Virus record (IMG/VR): IMGVR_UViG_3300032242_001451
Location: 1 to 40,686 of that record
Direction: 5' to 3' (one strand)
DNA: 40,686 bases
DNA from: a virus
Shown: positions 8,261 through 14,761 of the stretch, in pieces
Layout of the letters: each line of letters begins with the position of its first letter
Numbering within the stretch: the stretch's first letter is position 1
Notes under the pieces: generated by a model
Told to the model about the DNA's origin: nothing
The model's input: the letters and a program-made list of their open reading frames with translations, nothing else
Database searches by the model: none
Program-made: the position numbers and the translations under genes

Positions 8261-8285
8261 CATTGCCTTTCGATGGGTGTACCGT
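8257..8285 (+). promoter_or_regulatory. Probable promoter of the replication operon
   Basis: TTGACA at 8257-8262 is followed by exactly 17 bases and TACCGT at 8280-8285, preceded by TG. It overlaps the stop of the upstream gene. The first gene downstream starts at 8313 with a strong ribosome site. Three other TTGACA-N17-TAnnnT elements in this genome sit at operon starts. Confidence 0.6.
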
Positions 8286-8312
8286 TGGTACAACTCACGG
8301 AAGGAGTTACTA

Positions 8313-9182
8313 ATGATTCAAGTTAACAATCCTGTACTTACCAACGTTCTTGTTGAGGAATTACACATCAAGAGCCAAGTACCTAAACCTACGGCAAAGG
8401 GAACACCGTTGCGCTATTCGTCTGCACACAGTTGTGGACGGCAACAAGGCTATGCAGCCTTCGGGGTGGCACCTACCGAACCAATGGACGAAGCAGGGGC
8501 ATGGGTTACTGGCTTCGGCACTATCGTTCATGAAGCATTACAAGAAGCCATCAGCCGACGTTTCCCGTCAGCACAATTTGAGGTGGCATCAGAGATAGGG
8601 GACATCTCTGGTTCGTGTGACGCACTCATCAGCATCCATGATGTTGGCTCACACTACGGTGGCACTCACGTACTGTACGAGTTAAAGACTATGGGAACCT
8701 ACTCATTTGACAAGCAGGTCGGGTGGAACCGTATGCGTGGCACCATGGGCGCAAGTGAAGGCCCAGCCAAGAAAGCCATAGTTCAGGCTGGCATGAACGC
8801 CTTGGGTATTGAGTCGGAAAATCCTACTTTCCGAATTGAAACCTTAGTCATGGGAAGCATTGGCTTTGAGGCATTGTCAAAGCAGAAGGCCAGCAACATG
8901 GGCATTGAAGGGGTTCACCGATTCTTGGCAGAGTTCGACATACCCCGTGAGGAATGGGAACCTATGGCACGTGAGGAACTAGCCCGTATGGATGGGTTTG
9001 CTTTCAACATAAGTGCTGGCTACTTACCTGATAGGATTGCCGTTGACGATAACGGTGGGTTTCTAGAACTGAACCCCAACGGGCGTGGTTGGCAGTGTGA
9101 GTACTGTGCTTTTCGTTCTTTGTGTAAAGATGATGGTGCAGGTCAGGTTCGATTTATGGAAAGCGTGGCATTTAATGGATGA
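8313..9182 (+). CDS. Cas4-like PD-(D/E)XK nuclease with iron-sulfur cysteines
   Basis: AAGGAG at 8301-8306 fixes the ATG at 8313 (289 residues); the upstream in-frame start is unlikely. The PD-(D/E)XK core is visible: His73 in GTIVHEALQEA, Asp103 in GSCDALI, and Glu123-x-Lys125 in YELKT. Cys41 near the N-terminus pairs with CEYCAFRSLC near the C-terminus (Cys262, Cys265, Cys271), the four-cysteine pattern that holds a 4Fe-4S cluster in Cas4/AddB-like nucleases. Phage members resect DNA ends for recombination. The ERF annealing protein lies two genes downstream, so the pair likely forms an exonuclease-annealase recombination system. No cas1 or cas2 is present. Confidence 0.85.
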   Translation: MIQVNNPVLTNVLVEELHIKSQVPKPTAKGTPLRYSSAHSCGRQQGYAAFGVAPTEPMDEAGAWVTGFGTIVHEALQEAISRRFPSAQFEVASEIGDISGSCDALISIHDVGSHYGGTHVLYELKTMGTYSFDKQVGWNRMRGTMGASEGPAKKAIVQAGMNALGIESENPTFRIETLVMGSIGFEALSKQKASNMGIEGVHRFLAEFDIPREEWEPMAREELARMDGFAFNISAGYLPDRIAVDDNGGFLELNPNGRGWQCEYCAFRSLCKDDGAGQVRFMESVAFNG

Positions 9183-9417
9183 GGAATACGAACTAAGTCT
9201 TACCCCACTAGAGGTGGGTGCGTTGTACTTTGCGTATGTTTCGTTTAGGAACATGGTGGAGTTCCATGAGAAGGAAGCCAAGACTAACGGCGGTGTCTCG
9301 ATGGAAGAAGAAGATATGATGCTCAGTGCAAGTGGGTATCTAGCAACAGCAGGAGTAAAGATTACATCACTAATGATGCAACTACAAGAGAAGGGAATTA
9401 TACCTAATGCAGAGTAA
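9175..9417 (+). CDS. Small acidic protein between nuclease and annealase
   Basis: The best start is the ATG at 9175 overlapping the nuclease stop (ATGGATGA), giving 80 residues beginning MDEEYELSLTPLEVGALYFA. It is mostly helical with a Glu-rich stretch, and its stop lies inside the next gene. Similar short helical proteins are common in actinophage recombination operons, but I do not recognise a family. It may assist the nuclease or the annealase. Confidence 0.55.
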   Translation: MDEEYELSLTPLEVGALYFAYVSFRNMVEFHEKEAKTNGGVSMEEEDMMLSASGYLATAGVKITSLMMQLQEKGIIPNAE

Positions 9418-9988
9418 TGAGATTAACGAGTTAGCAAGTGCGCTGGTAGCGGCTCAGGCCGAGTTCAGTGCAGTACCGAAGGGGTCAACGAACCCATTCT
9501 TTAAGAGTAAGTATGCGGCTCTACCCGACGTGGTAGCAAGTGCCAGCCCAGTGCTAGCCAAGCATGGCCTAGCCATAAGCCAGTTCATTACCCATGATGA
9601 GGCAGGTGGAGATGCGTTGTTGACATACCTACTTCACCAGTCAGGTCAGTTCATGGCTTACTCAATGAAACTACACATGGTTAAGGATGACCCACAAGCA
9701 CAGGGTAGTGCGGTTACATACGCTCGACGTTATGCTTACATGTCCGTACTTGGACTAGTTGCTGACGATGATGACGATGGTAACAGTGCAACCAAGGCGA
9801 AGCAGTCTGCACCAGCCAAACCCAAAGAGAAAACATCTATGGACGTGATGCGAGATTTACTATCAGCCAAGTTTGATGCACCAGCAGACCGCAAAGCATT
9901 TTGTGAGGAGAGAGTTCAGCGTACGTTGAAATCTTTGAGTGACCTTGAAGAAGCCGAGATTGCTGGGATTATTTTAGAGTTGTCATGA
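9407..9988 (+). CDS. ERF-family single-strand annealing protein
   Basis: The 193-residue protein has hallmarks of the ERF superfamily: an N-terminal helix, then NPFFKSKYAALPDVVASASPVLAKHGLAI shortened in core KYAALPDV, and the conserved segment QAQGSAVTYARRYAYMSVLGL followed by acidic DDDDDG. ERF proteins bind single-stranded DNA and anneal complementary strands, supporting recombination or circularisation of phage DNA. A Lys/Pro/Ala linker follows and the C-terminal 60 residues are variable, as usual. The gene overlaps its upstream neighbour by 11 bases. Confidence 0.88.
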   Translation: MQSNEINELASALVAAQAEFSAVPKGSTNPFFKSKYAALPDVVASASPVLAKHGLAISQFITHDEAGGDALLTYLLHQSGQFMAYSMKLHMVKDDPQAQGSAVTYARRYAYMSVLGLVADDDDDGNSATKAKQSAPAKPKEKTSMDVMRDLLSAKFDAPADRKAFCEERVQRTLKSLSDLEEAEIAGIILELS

Positions 9989-10134
9989 AAAACTGTAAGC
10001 ATGACTGGCGCATCAACATAAGTGCACAGGCTCCCGTGGTTTTGTGTCACTTGTGTGGTGTGTCATTCAAGCCACAGCCACAACAGTTGCCTTATAGAGG
10101 CGTAGTACCGGAGAAGTTTAAGGTAGAAGAATGA
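9985..10134 (+). CDS. 49-residue zinc-binding microprotein
   Basis: The frame overlaps both neighbours at ATGA junctions. It contains Cys4-x-His6 (CKHDW) and Cys21-x2-Cys24 (CHLC), enough for one zinc ion. The C-terminal half is polar and Gln/Pro-rich. Function is unknown; the double overlap strongly suggests it is translated. Confidence 0.6.
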   Translation: MKNCKHDWRINISAQAPVVLCHLCGVSFKPQPQQLPYRGVVPEKFKVEE

Positions 10135-10604
10135 CAATCATCATTGGTTACACAGATGGAAAGACGTACGCCATTGGTGGCGACTCAGGTGCCTTCGAAG
10201 ATGGCGGTCTATTCCAGTTGTCGGGTGAGCCAAAGGTGTGGAAGTCAGGCGACTCCTTGATTGGTGGTTCGGGTACGTTTCGTATCATTGAGTTGGCACG
10301 CAAGTCAGGACTCAGTGACCCGTACGCACTACGCAATCACTTAATGGAAGCAAACCCTGGAGGTGAATGGAGTCTGTTAGTGGTAACAAAGAAAGCGTTG
10401 TACGAAATTGATGAGGACTTCTCTGTCATAAAGTTCAAGGAGAACTATGCGTCTATCGGTGCTGGTAATAGTGTTGGCACTGGTGCGATTGCTGTACTTG
10501 CTGAACAAAAGATAGAGCCTGACACAGCAGTTCGTGTAGCGTTGAAGGTAACGGTTAGACATAGCAACATGGCGATGCCACCGTTCAACGTGTTAAAGGT
10601 ATAG
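10131..10604 (+). CDS. Proteasome/HslV-like Ntn-hydrolase fold protein
   Basis: The 157-residue protein begins MTIIIGYTDGKTYAIGGDSGA, which matches the start of proteasome beta and HslV subunits: Thr2, which could be exposed as the N-terminal nucleophile when Met is removed, then a hairpin and a G-G-D-S loop similar to A-A-D-S/T-R. Alternating strands SLIGGSGTFRIIELA and ASIGAGNSVGTGAIAVLAE continue the fold, the latter like the G-S-G segment of the family. Length is close to HslV (about 175). No ATPase partner is seen. It could be a protease or only the fold; its setting in a replication operon is common in phages. Confidence 0.55.
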   Translation: MTIIIGYTDGKTYAIGGDSGAFEDGGLFQLSGEPKVWKSGDSLIGGSGTFRIIELARKSGLSDPYALRNHLMEANPGGEWSLLVVTKKALYEIDEDFSVIKFKENYASIGAGNSVGTGAIAVLAEQKIEPDTAVRVALKVTVRHSNMAMPPFNVLKV

Positions 10605-10610
10605 GTGACG

Positions 10611-10772
10611 ATGAGAAAGTGGGTATGCCCCAAGTGTCTATTGCTGATTGAAGCAAGAGCAGAGGAAGTATTGCATCGTTGTCCTAGTAACAAGAATAAG
10701 TACACCCAGTTTAATGAGAGGGAACATGAACCAGGAACAGATAGAAATAAATTATCTCAGGGAAAGGAATGA
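10611..10772 (+). CDS. 53-residue zinc-ribbon microprotein
   Basis: The frame starts MRKWVCPKCLLLIEA, giving Cys6-x2-Cys9, and later has His22-x-Cys24, a possible second half of a zinc site. The remainder is polar. It begins six bases after the previous stop. Its 3' end overlaps the start of the next gene by about 47 bases in another frame, so its full extent is less certain. Confidence 0.5.
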   Translation: MRKWVCPKCLLLIEARAEEVLHRCPSNKNKYTQFNEREHEPGTDRNKLSQGKE

Positions 10773-10896
10773 ACAACTAACCCTGAGAGTTGAAGAATAC
10801 ATGGACATGGCTAAGTCGTTTCAGATGAAGGCCATAGCGTTGGAGATGGAACTATCCAAACTCCGACATCCTAGTGGTGGGGTTCAGTTTGATTAG
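10726..10896 (+). CDS. 56-residue coiled-coil protein
   Basis: GAGAGGGA just before the ATG at 10726 is a fair ribosome site and favours this start over upstream non-ATG starts. The product MNQEQIEINYLRERNEQLTL continues as a single amphipathic helix with leucine heptads to about residue 46. It probably dimerises. It overlaps the zinc-ribbon gene before it and the secreted protein gene after it. Function is unknown. Confidence 0.5.
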   Translation: MNQEQIEINYLRERNEQLTLRVEEYMDMAKSFQMKAIALEMELSKLRHPSGGVQFD

Positions 10897-11284
10897 ACCC
10901 GTGCTTGCGATGGGGACAGCGTTGCTTTCGTTGTCTTTCTTTCAAGCACCGCCGACAACACTTGCGAAGGCAGATGAAGCACCGATGGTATCGAACGGAA
11001 TCAGAGTGTTCGACCCCATCACCGCATTGCCACCAAGTGTGCAGTTGCAGTTCAAGTGTATTGCGTATGTAGAGAGTAGGAATAAACTTGTTGATACCAA
11101 TGTGGTATCGGGAGCACAGGGAATGTATCAGTTAATGCCTGAGATTTGGCAGTTCGCACGTGCTAACATTGTTGGCCTACCTGCTACACCTAACGAGGCA
11201 ACGCAGATACAGCAAGATGCAGTAGCGTATTTTTATTGGACAAGAAATCACGGGTTGTACCCAGAATGGACAGATGGTTGCTAA
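10874..11284 (+). CDS. Secreted Rpf/lytic-transglycosylase-like protein
   Basis: The product (136 residues from a GTG at 10874; an ATG at 10910 is the alternative) has an N-terminal hydrophobic segment ending in small residues (ALLSLSFFQAPPTTLAKADEA), likely a signal peptide. The mature part has a lysozyme-like core: FKCIAYVESRNKL with the probable catalytic Glu, then SGAQGMYQLMPEIWQFA, matching the G-x-(F/Y)-Q motif of lytic transglycosylases and resuscitation-promoting factors. It would cut glycan strands outside the membrane. Its location in the early operon, far from the lysis genes, is odd and suggests remodelling of the wall early or superinfection effects. Confidence 0.65.
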   Translation: MVGFSLIRPVLAMGTALLSLSFFQAPPTTLAKADEAPMVSNGIRVFDPITALPPSVQLQFKCIAYVESRNKLVDTNVVSGAQGMYQLMPEIWQFARANIVGLPATPNEATQIQQDAVAYFYWTRNHGLYPEWTDGC

Positions 11285-11502
11285 TGAACTTTGATGAGTG
11301 GATTGATTACGGAATTAAGAATGGTTTTTGCAGTGAGCAATACTGCGAACGTCATGGTCGAACACCAATGACGGAACTAGAGGAACGCTTAGCGGACATT
11401 GATGCTGACCTGTGCGTGCACGTTGTACGTCTTGGTAGTGAGAAGTGGTGGGATGCTGATGCTGATGCTTACATGATTGCTCAGTTGCCGGTGTCACGAT
11501 GA
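11284..11502 (+). CDS. 72-residue hypothetical protein
   Basis: I choose the ATG at 11284, which overlaps the previous stop (TAATG). The product MNFDEWIDYGIKNGFCSEQYC continues with HGRTPMTELEERLADID and a W-W-D-A-D-A-D acidic segment. Two cysteines (Cys16, Cys21) followed by His are close but do not make a clear zinc site. Short proteins of this type are common in actinophage early operons with no known function. Confidence 0.6.
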   Translation: MNFDEWIDYGIKNGFCSEQYCERHGRTPMTELEERLADIDADLCVHVVRLGSEKWWDADADAYMIAQLPVSR

Positions 11503-11783
11503 ATCCATCCTTCAATGTAATCTTGCAAGAAGTGCAGGAGATGCACGACAAGAAGTCACGTGACTATGGGCGACCAGAGAACCCGTACTACAACATACGA
11601 CAGAGCATGGCTTTTGGTATTCCATCATGGGTGGGTGCAGTTCTTAGAGCCAACGACAAGATGGGTCGTCTACAACTTGCGGCTCAAGGTTCGACACTTG
11701 CGAACGAGGGTATCGAGGACTCGTTGCTTGACATGATTACATACCTCACCATTGCATTGGATGAGTTCAGGAATGGCAACTGA
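11499..11783 (+). CDS. Nucleotide modification-associated (DUF1599-like) protein
   Basis: The 94-residue protein reads ILQEVQEMHDKKSRDYG, then NPYYNIRQS, GIPSWVGAVLRANDKMGRL and GIEDSLLDMITYLTIALDEF. This order matches the DUF1599/Nmad1 helical family, which is related to MazG-like nucleotide pyrophosphohydrolases and occurs near DNA-modification genes. The EDSLLDM segment sits where metal-binding acidic residues occur in MazG-type folds. It overlaps both neighbours. A role in nucleotide metabolism is plausible, but no base-modification enzyme was recognised nearby. Confidence 0.65.
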   Translation: MNPSFNVILQEVQEMHDKKSRDYGRPENPYYNIRQSMAFGIPSWVGAVLRANDKMGRLQLAAQGSTLANEGIEDSLLDMITYLTIALDEFRNGN

Positions 11784-12288
11784 TTTTAAGAGGGTAGTAT
11801 CTATCCTGGTCAGCGATGGTTTAGTAACTGTCGCACAGGTGAACGATGCGATTAAACGTGACCGACAATGGCGTAAGCCAATGCGTTCAGGTGCAACATG
11901 GGAGTCAGCAAAACGTTTGTCAGGTGAACTGAACGAACGCATAGAACGCAACGGGCTGAAGCCATTTAACAATGACGTGGGTGCAGTGAGTTACATCGAA
12001 TTGCTTATCCGTGTTGATGGTCACACCGAAGATGAAATACGAAACGTAATTAAGTGGGCAATGGATGACTCGTTCTGGTACAGGGTGATACTTAGCCCTG
12101 AGAAACTACGCCAGAAGTTTGACACATTGAAAGCGCAGACACACGAACGCAGTGAACCGAAGGTTGTGTACGACCCTGAGAGAGTGCGTGAGAGTATGCG
12201 TAAGTATGATGCACGATACGAACAGCGCAGGGCAGAGTCAGTTCCAATGCCTGCTAATTTTAAAGACATACTAAAGAGAGGTAAGTAA
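11773..12288 (+). CDS. Replisome-organizer-like replication initiation protein
   Basis: I start at the ATG at 11773 (MATDFKRVV, 171 residues), overlapping the previous gene by 11 bases. The N-terminal 60 residues look like a helical DNA-binding domain. The C-terminal part contains DDSFWYRVILSPEKLRQKFD, which closely resembles the D-x-F-W-x-x-x-I-L-S-P-x-K-L-R-x-x-F motif of phage replisome organizers and DnaT-like domains that recruit host helicase. With no phage helicase or polymerase recognised, this is the best candidate for origin recognition and helicase loading. An upstream in-frame ATG at 11752 is less likely. Confidence 0.65.
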   Translation: MATDFKRVVSILVSDGLVTVAQVNDAIKRDRQWRKPMRSGATWESAKRLSGELNERIERNGLKPFNNDVGAVSYIELLIRVDGHTEDEIRNVIKWAMDDSFWYRVILSPEKLRQKFDTLKAQTHERSEPKVVYDPERVRESMRKYDARYEQRRAESVPMPANFKDILKRGK

Positions 12289-12554
12289 TGGATTGGATTG
12301 ATGAAGCAAAGTGCAGGGGTATGGATGTAAATAAGTTCCACCCAGGCAAGGGCGTGGACTCACAAAAGATTAAGAACGAGATACTAGAGATTTGTAATGT
12401 GTGCCCCGTGATTAATGAGTGCTTAGAAGATGCACTTGGTGACTACTTACAGATTGGTTATCGTGGCGGTAAGAGTGCAAAGGAACGCAGGCAGATTGCC
12501 TCACGGCGTTCTAGAGAAGGCAACGTGTCTTGGAAAGTTAGGGATGTAGCATGA
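12288..12554 (+). CDS. WhiB-family iron-sulfur transcription regulator (first copy)
   Basis: The 88-residue protein has the four WhiB cysteines: Cys9 in DEAKC, then Cys36-x2-Cys39 in ICNVC and Cys45. After these comes GYRGG, in place of the usual G-V-W-G-G turn, and a basic C-terminal end (KSAKERRQIASRRSRE) as in DNA-binding WhiB proteins. WhiB proteins are specific to actinobacteria and their phages. They bind a 4Fe-4S cluster and contact the host primary sigma factor. The altered G-Y-R-G-G turn could change sigma contact. The start overlaps the previous stop (TAATG). Confidence 0.85.
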   Translation: MDWIDEAKCRGMDVNKFHPGKGVDSQKIKNEILEICNVCPVINECLEDALGDYLQIGYRGGKSAKERRQIASRRSREGNVSWKVRDVA

Positions 12555-12889
12555 CCATACCACAGAAGGCTAAGGGTTCACAGTGGGAGCGAGATGTTGC
12601 TCGTTATTTCAACGACAGAGGGCGTGTCACTATTGAACGCAGGTATGGAGCAGGCAACACCATTGACAAGGGTGACCTTAACGGGCTACCTGGCATAGTC
12701 TTTGAGTGCAAGAACGTAGGAAAGATAACGCTTGCGTCTATTGTTGATGAAGCACTACACGAACAAGCCAATGCCCGTGCTGACTTCGGCGTATCAATAA
12801 TCAAACGGCGTAACCGAGGGGCTAAGGAAGCGTACGTAGTCATGACTTTGGAGCAGTGGATAACGTTGCTAGATGAGACTGAACGGTGA
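12551..12889 (+). CDS. PD-(D/E)XK nuclease, Holliday-junction-resolvase-like
   Basis: The 112-residue protein begins KGSQWERDVARYFNDRGR, with Glu13 in the first helix. It then has Asp42 in KGDLNGLPG and Glu52-x-Lys54 in VFECKN. The spacing Glu-Asp-Glu-x-Lys and the small size match archaeal Hjc-like and phage resolvases of the PD-(D/E)XK fold. It would resolve branched DNA made by the recombination proteins of this operon. Other restriction-like nucleases share the motif, so the exact substrate is inferred. It overlaps the WhiB stop by four bases (ATGA). Confidence 0.7.
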   Translation: MTIPQKAKGSQWERDVARYFNDRGRVTIERRYGAGNTIDKGDLNGLPGIVFECKNVGKITLASIVDEALHEQANARADFGVSIIKRRNRGAKEAYVVMTLEQWITLLDETER

Positions 12890-12895
12890 TACAAT
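12866..12895 (+). promoter_or_regulatory. Possible internal promoter before ssb
   Basis: TTGCTA (12866-12871), an 18-base spacer and TACAAT (12890-12895, preceded by TG-A, an extended -10) precede the ssb start at 12923. The only gap of more than 30 bases within this part of the operon is here. Confidence 0.4.
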
Positions 12896-12922
12896 TACCA
12901 TCTACAAACAAAGAGAAAGTAG

Positions 12923-13288
12923 ATGAGAATGGATACCGTGCTACAAGGCAGACTTACAGCAGACCCCGAACTAACCTTTACTAACAAGGGAATGGCACTT
13001 GCTAAGTTCACCGTTGCAGTTAATCGCAAGAAGGGTGACGAAGATTACGCATCATTCTTTGACTGCACTATCTGGAACGAATCAGCCAAGAACCTATGCG
13101 CCTCACTCAAGAAGGGTGACCTAGTTGTAGTTTTAGGTAACCTATCCCAAGAACGTTGGGAAAAAGATGGAACTAAGTTCACTAAGATTGTTGTCAATGC
13201 TACGAAAGTAGCAGCAGACCTCACCTTTAAGACCGCAACATTGTCAGAGCCAGAGTCTACGGGAAAGACGGTTGAAGCCGACTTTTAG
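12923..13288 (+). CDS. ssb: Single-stranded DNA-binding protein
   Basis: The 121-residue protein has the bacterial SSB OB-fold: MDTVLQGRLTADPELTFT, then ALAKFTVAVNRKKG, DCTIWNESAKNLC, KKGDLVVVLGNL and W-E-K-D-G. The C-terminal tail is short and acidic-ended (VEADF), like the D-D-I-P-F type tip that recruits partner proteins, but shorter. It coats single-stranded DNA in replication and recombination. A purine-rich AGAGAAAG precedes the start. ATG at 12929 is an alternative start. It is followed directly by the second WhiB gene (TAGTG overlap). Confidence 0.92.
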   Translation: MRMDTVLQGRLTADPELTFTNKGMALAKFTVAVNRKKGDEDYASFFDCTIWNESAKNLCASLKKGDLVVVLGNLSQERWEKDGTKFTKIVVNATKVAADLTFKTATLSEPESTGKTVEADF

Positions 13289-13701
13289 TGACAGACTGGT
13301 CGCTTGCTAAATGTGTAGGTAAGACAAGAACATTCTTTGATGACCGTACATCTAAAATTGAACGTGCCAAACTAATCTGTACCAGTTGTCCACTCAAGTC
13401 TGATTGCTTGCAGTGGGCACTGGAACACAGAGAGGCATGGGGTGTGTGGGCAGGACTTGACTACCACGAACTGCGTATCGTTGCAGTGTCACTTGGCTAT
13501 GAACCACCCAACAGAAAAGAAATTGAGCACGGTACTGAACGTGCGTGGGCGTGGCACAGGCGACAGAAGATGAAAGACCCTACACACGAAACGTGTCAGC
13601 CTTGCATTGACGCTTACAACTCTGCAACCCGTGTCCGTGTCGCTCGCTATCGCAAACGTAAAGAAGTGACTGGTAGTGGGGAGTCACAGTCAGGGAAATA
13701 A
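13288..13701 (+). CDS. WhiB-family regulator (second copy)
   Basis: This 137-residue protein starts at a GTG overlapping the ssb stop. It has Cys9, Cys31-x2-Cys34 and Cys40, then the standard turn GVWAG (52-56) followed by LDYHELR. The tail is longer than usual and carries Cys103-x2-Cys106 (ETCQPC), which may bind a metal, before a basic end (RVRVARYRKRKE). That tail could add DNA contact. It is clearly a different protein from the first WhiB, so the phage may use them at different times. The convergent terminator lies about 75 bases downstream. Confidence 0.88.
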   Translation: MTDWSLAKCVGKTRTFFDDRTSKIERAKLICTSCPLKSDCLQWALEHREAWGVWAGLDYHELRIVAVSLGYEPPNRKEIEHGTERAWAWHRRQKMKDPTHETCQPCIDAYNSATRVRVARYRKRKEVTGSGESQSGK

Positions 13702-13702
13702 C

Positions 13703-13810
13703 TTGACTCATTACGAGGGCGAGTTAGACCTCACCCACTTCCCAGCCAAGAGAATTGTAACACACAAACAGAAAGACCGCCACCTTATCGGTGACGGCCT
13801 AACTATTTAA
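13703..13810 (+). CDS. Possible 35-residue protein with TTG start
   Basis: A frame starting at TTG two bases after the WhiB stop reads L-T-H-Y-E-G-E-L-D-L-T-H-F-P-A-K and ends at TAA 13810. AGGGA precedes the TTG by about nine bases. The frame spans the predicted terminator hairpin at 13774-13800, which argues against it. It is listed as a possibility only. Confidence 0.25.
   Translation: MTHYEGELDLTHFPAKRIVTHKQKDRHLIGDGLTI
13774..13800. terminator. Hairpin between convergent operons
   Basis: CCGCCACC (13777-13784) and GGTGACGG (13790-13797) form a stem with one mismatch and a five-base loop, extended by flanking A/T pairs. It lies between the last rightward gene and the last leftward gene, where a bidirectional terminator is expected. 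The U-tract is weak on both strands. Confidence 0.5.
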
Positions 13811-13822
13811 TTCTTATTGTGT

Positions 13823-13963
13823 TTAGTAATCCCAACCCTGCTCAAAGAATCGCTTGTGTTCTAGGTACCACGTTTCTTCACAGTCGGGGCACATGTCTGG
13901 CCCTTTCTTATTTACTGCCCAGCCACAGAATCGGCATAATTTAATCAGTGTTTCGGTACTCAT
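13823..13963 (-). CDS. 46-residue zinc-ribbon protein
   Basis: The product begins MSTETLIKLCRFCGWAVNKK and has Cys10-x2-Cys13 and Cys25-x2-Cys28, a complete zinc ribbon, followed by an acidic and aromatic helix ending WDY. GGGAG precedes the ATG. It is the last gene of the leftward operon. Zinc ribbons this small often bind nucleic acid or RNA polymerase; no specific role can be assigned. Confidence 0.65.
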   Translation of the reverse strand: MSTETLIKLCRFCGWAVNKKGPDMCPDCEETWYLEHKRFFEQGWDY

Positions 13964-13990
13964 TTACTTCTCCCTTTTCTCTGTTAGTGA

Positions 13991-14173
13991 CTAGCCCCAA
14001 TGCCAGTCGTTGTTTAATACACTTTCAATGTTTGCTTTCATGATGTGACAGTCTGCACGCAGTTCGCTGTACACCATCTCATCATTCATCTTCTCGATTG
14101 CTACGTCTAATGACGCTTTAAGCATAATTAGAGTGCCAAGCGTTGCGTAACTCATCTTTGTATCTGTACTCAT
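13991..14173 (-). CDS. 60-residue helical protein
   Basis: MSTDTKMSYATLGTLIMLKA continues as a mostly helical chain ending NNDWHWG. It overlaps the next upstream gene at TAATG. It shares the opening MST with the zinc-ribbon gene downstream. No family was recognised. Confidence 0.55.
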   Translation of the reverse strand: MSTDTKMSYATLGTLIMLKASLDVAIEKMNDEMVYSELRADCHIMKANIESVLNNDWHWG

Positions 14174-14403
14174 TATTTCTCCTCTATAAACTCTACGTCA
14201 ATACTATCAACACGCACGATTGGGATTTCGCCACCCAACCAGTCGCTTGGTAACTCTAAAACAATTTCGCCAGTAGTTCCGTCAGAACCCAAGAACTCTG
14301 CGCTCTCAACCTCTTGCGGTGTCAGCCAAAACTTGGCAGTGGCAACGATACAAAGGTCGTCACCTTCCCTCTCAAGTAAATCAGGGCGTATGCGTACCTT
14401 CAT
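14173..14403 (-). CDS. 76-residue acidic beta-rich protein
   Basis: The product MKVRIRPDLLEREGDDLCIV continues with alternating strands (KFWLTPQEVE, GEIVLELPSDWL, IPIVRVDSIDVEF), predicting a small beta fold with strong net negative charge. Both ends overlap neighbours at TAATG. Small acidic phage proteins in such modules can mimic DNA or inhibit host enzymes, but nothing in the sequence shows a target. Confidence 0.55.
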   Translation of the reverse strand: MKVRIRPDLLEREGDDLCIVATAKFWLTPQEVESAEFLGSDGTTGEIVLELPSDWLGGEIPIVRVDSIDVEFIEEK

Positions 14404-14576
14404 TATTCCACCCCATACGTTTCACAGATGCCTGCAACCGCATCATTGAGTTCATCAATCAATTCGGAAACTCGTGCACCCTTAAGTCCTGCAACCATAG
14501 CCTCGGTCAGTTCAGCAAACCAGACAACCTCTGTTGCATCAGCACCGAATAATACTCCTTCATTGCTTACATTCAT
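14403..14576 (-). CDS. 57-residue acidic helical protein
   Basis: The frame MNVSNEGVLFGADATEVVWF to CETYGVE is mostly two helices with strong negative charge. It overlaps both neighbours (TAATG and ATGA), supporting translation. Function is unknown. Confidence 0.5.
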   Translation of the reverse strand: MNVSNEGVLFGADATEVVWFAELTEAMVAGLKGARVSELIDELNDAVAGICETYGVE

Positions 14577-14761
14577 GACAACACCGCCACACGCTCAGCA
14601 CTCACCCACACTTCACCAGCACCAGCAACAGGCTTTACGCTGTAACGTAGGTTACCGTAAGCCTTCTTAGCGTCAGTGATAGTGACGTGAACGATTAAGC
14701 CGTCAGTCTGAGACAGTGCCCCAGTCTTTCCGATTATCTCTTTTATTTCTTGGTAGTTCAT
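14573..14761 (-). CDS. 62-residue hypothetical protein
   Basis: MNYQEIKEIIGKTGALSQTD begins with a helix, then strands GLIVHVTITDAKKAYG and WVSAERVAVLS. It may be a small SH3-like or OB-like fold. It overlaps its neighbours at TAATG and ATGA. Function is unknown. Confidence 0.5.
   Translation of the reverse strand: MNYQEIKEIIGKTGALSQTDGLIVHVTITDAKKAYGNLRYSVKPVAGAGEVWVSAERVAVLS

Noticed and set aside
8313-9182. A CRISPR adaptation gene (cas4)
   Set aside because: No cas1, cas2 or repeats occur; neighbours are recombination genes, so a phage Cas4-like recombination nuclease is more likely.
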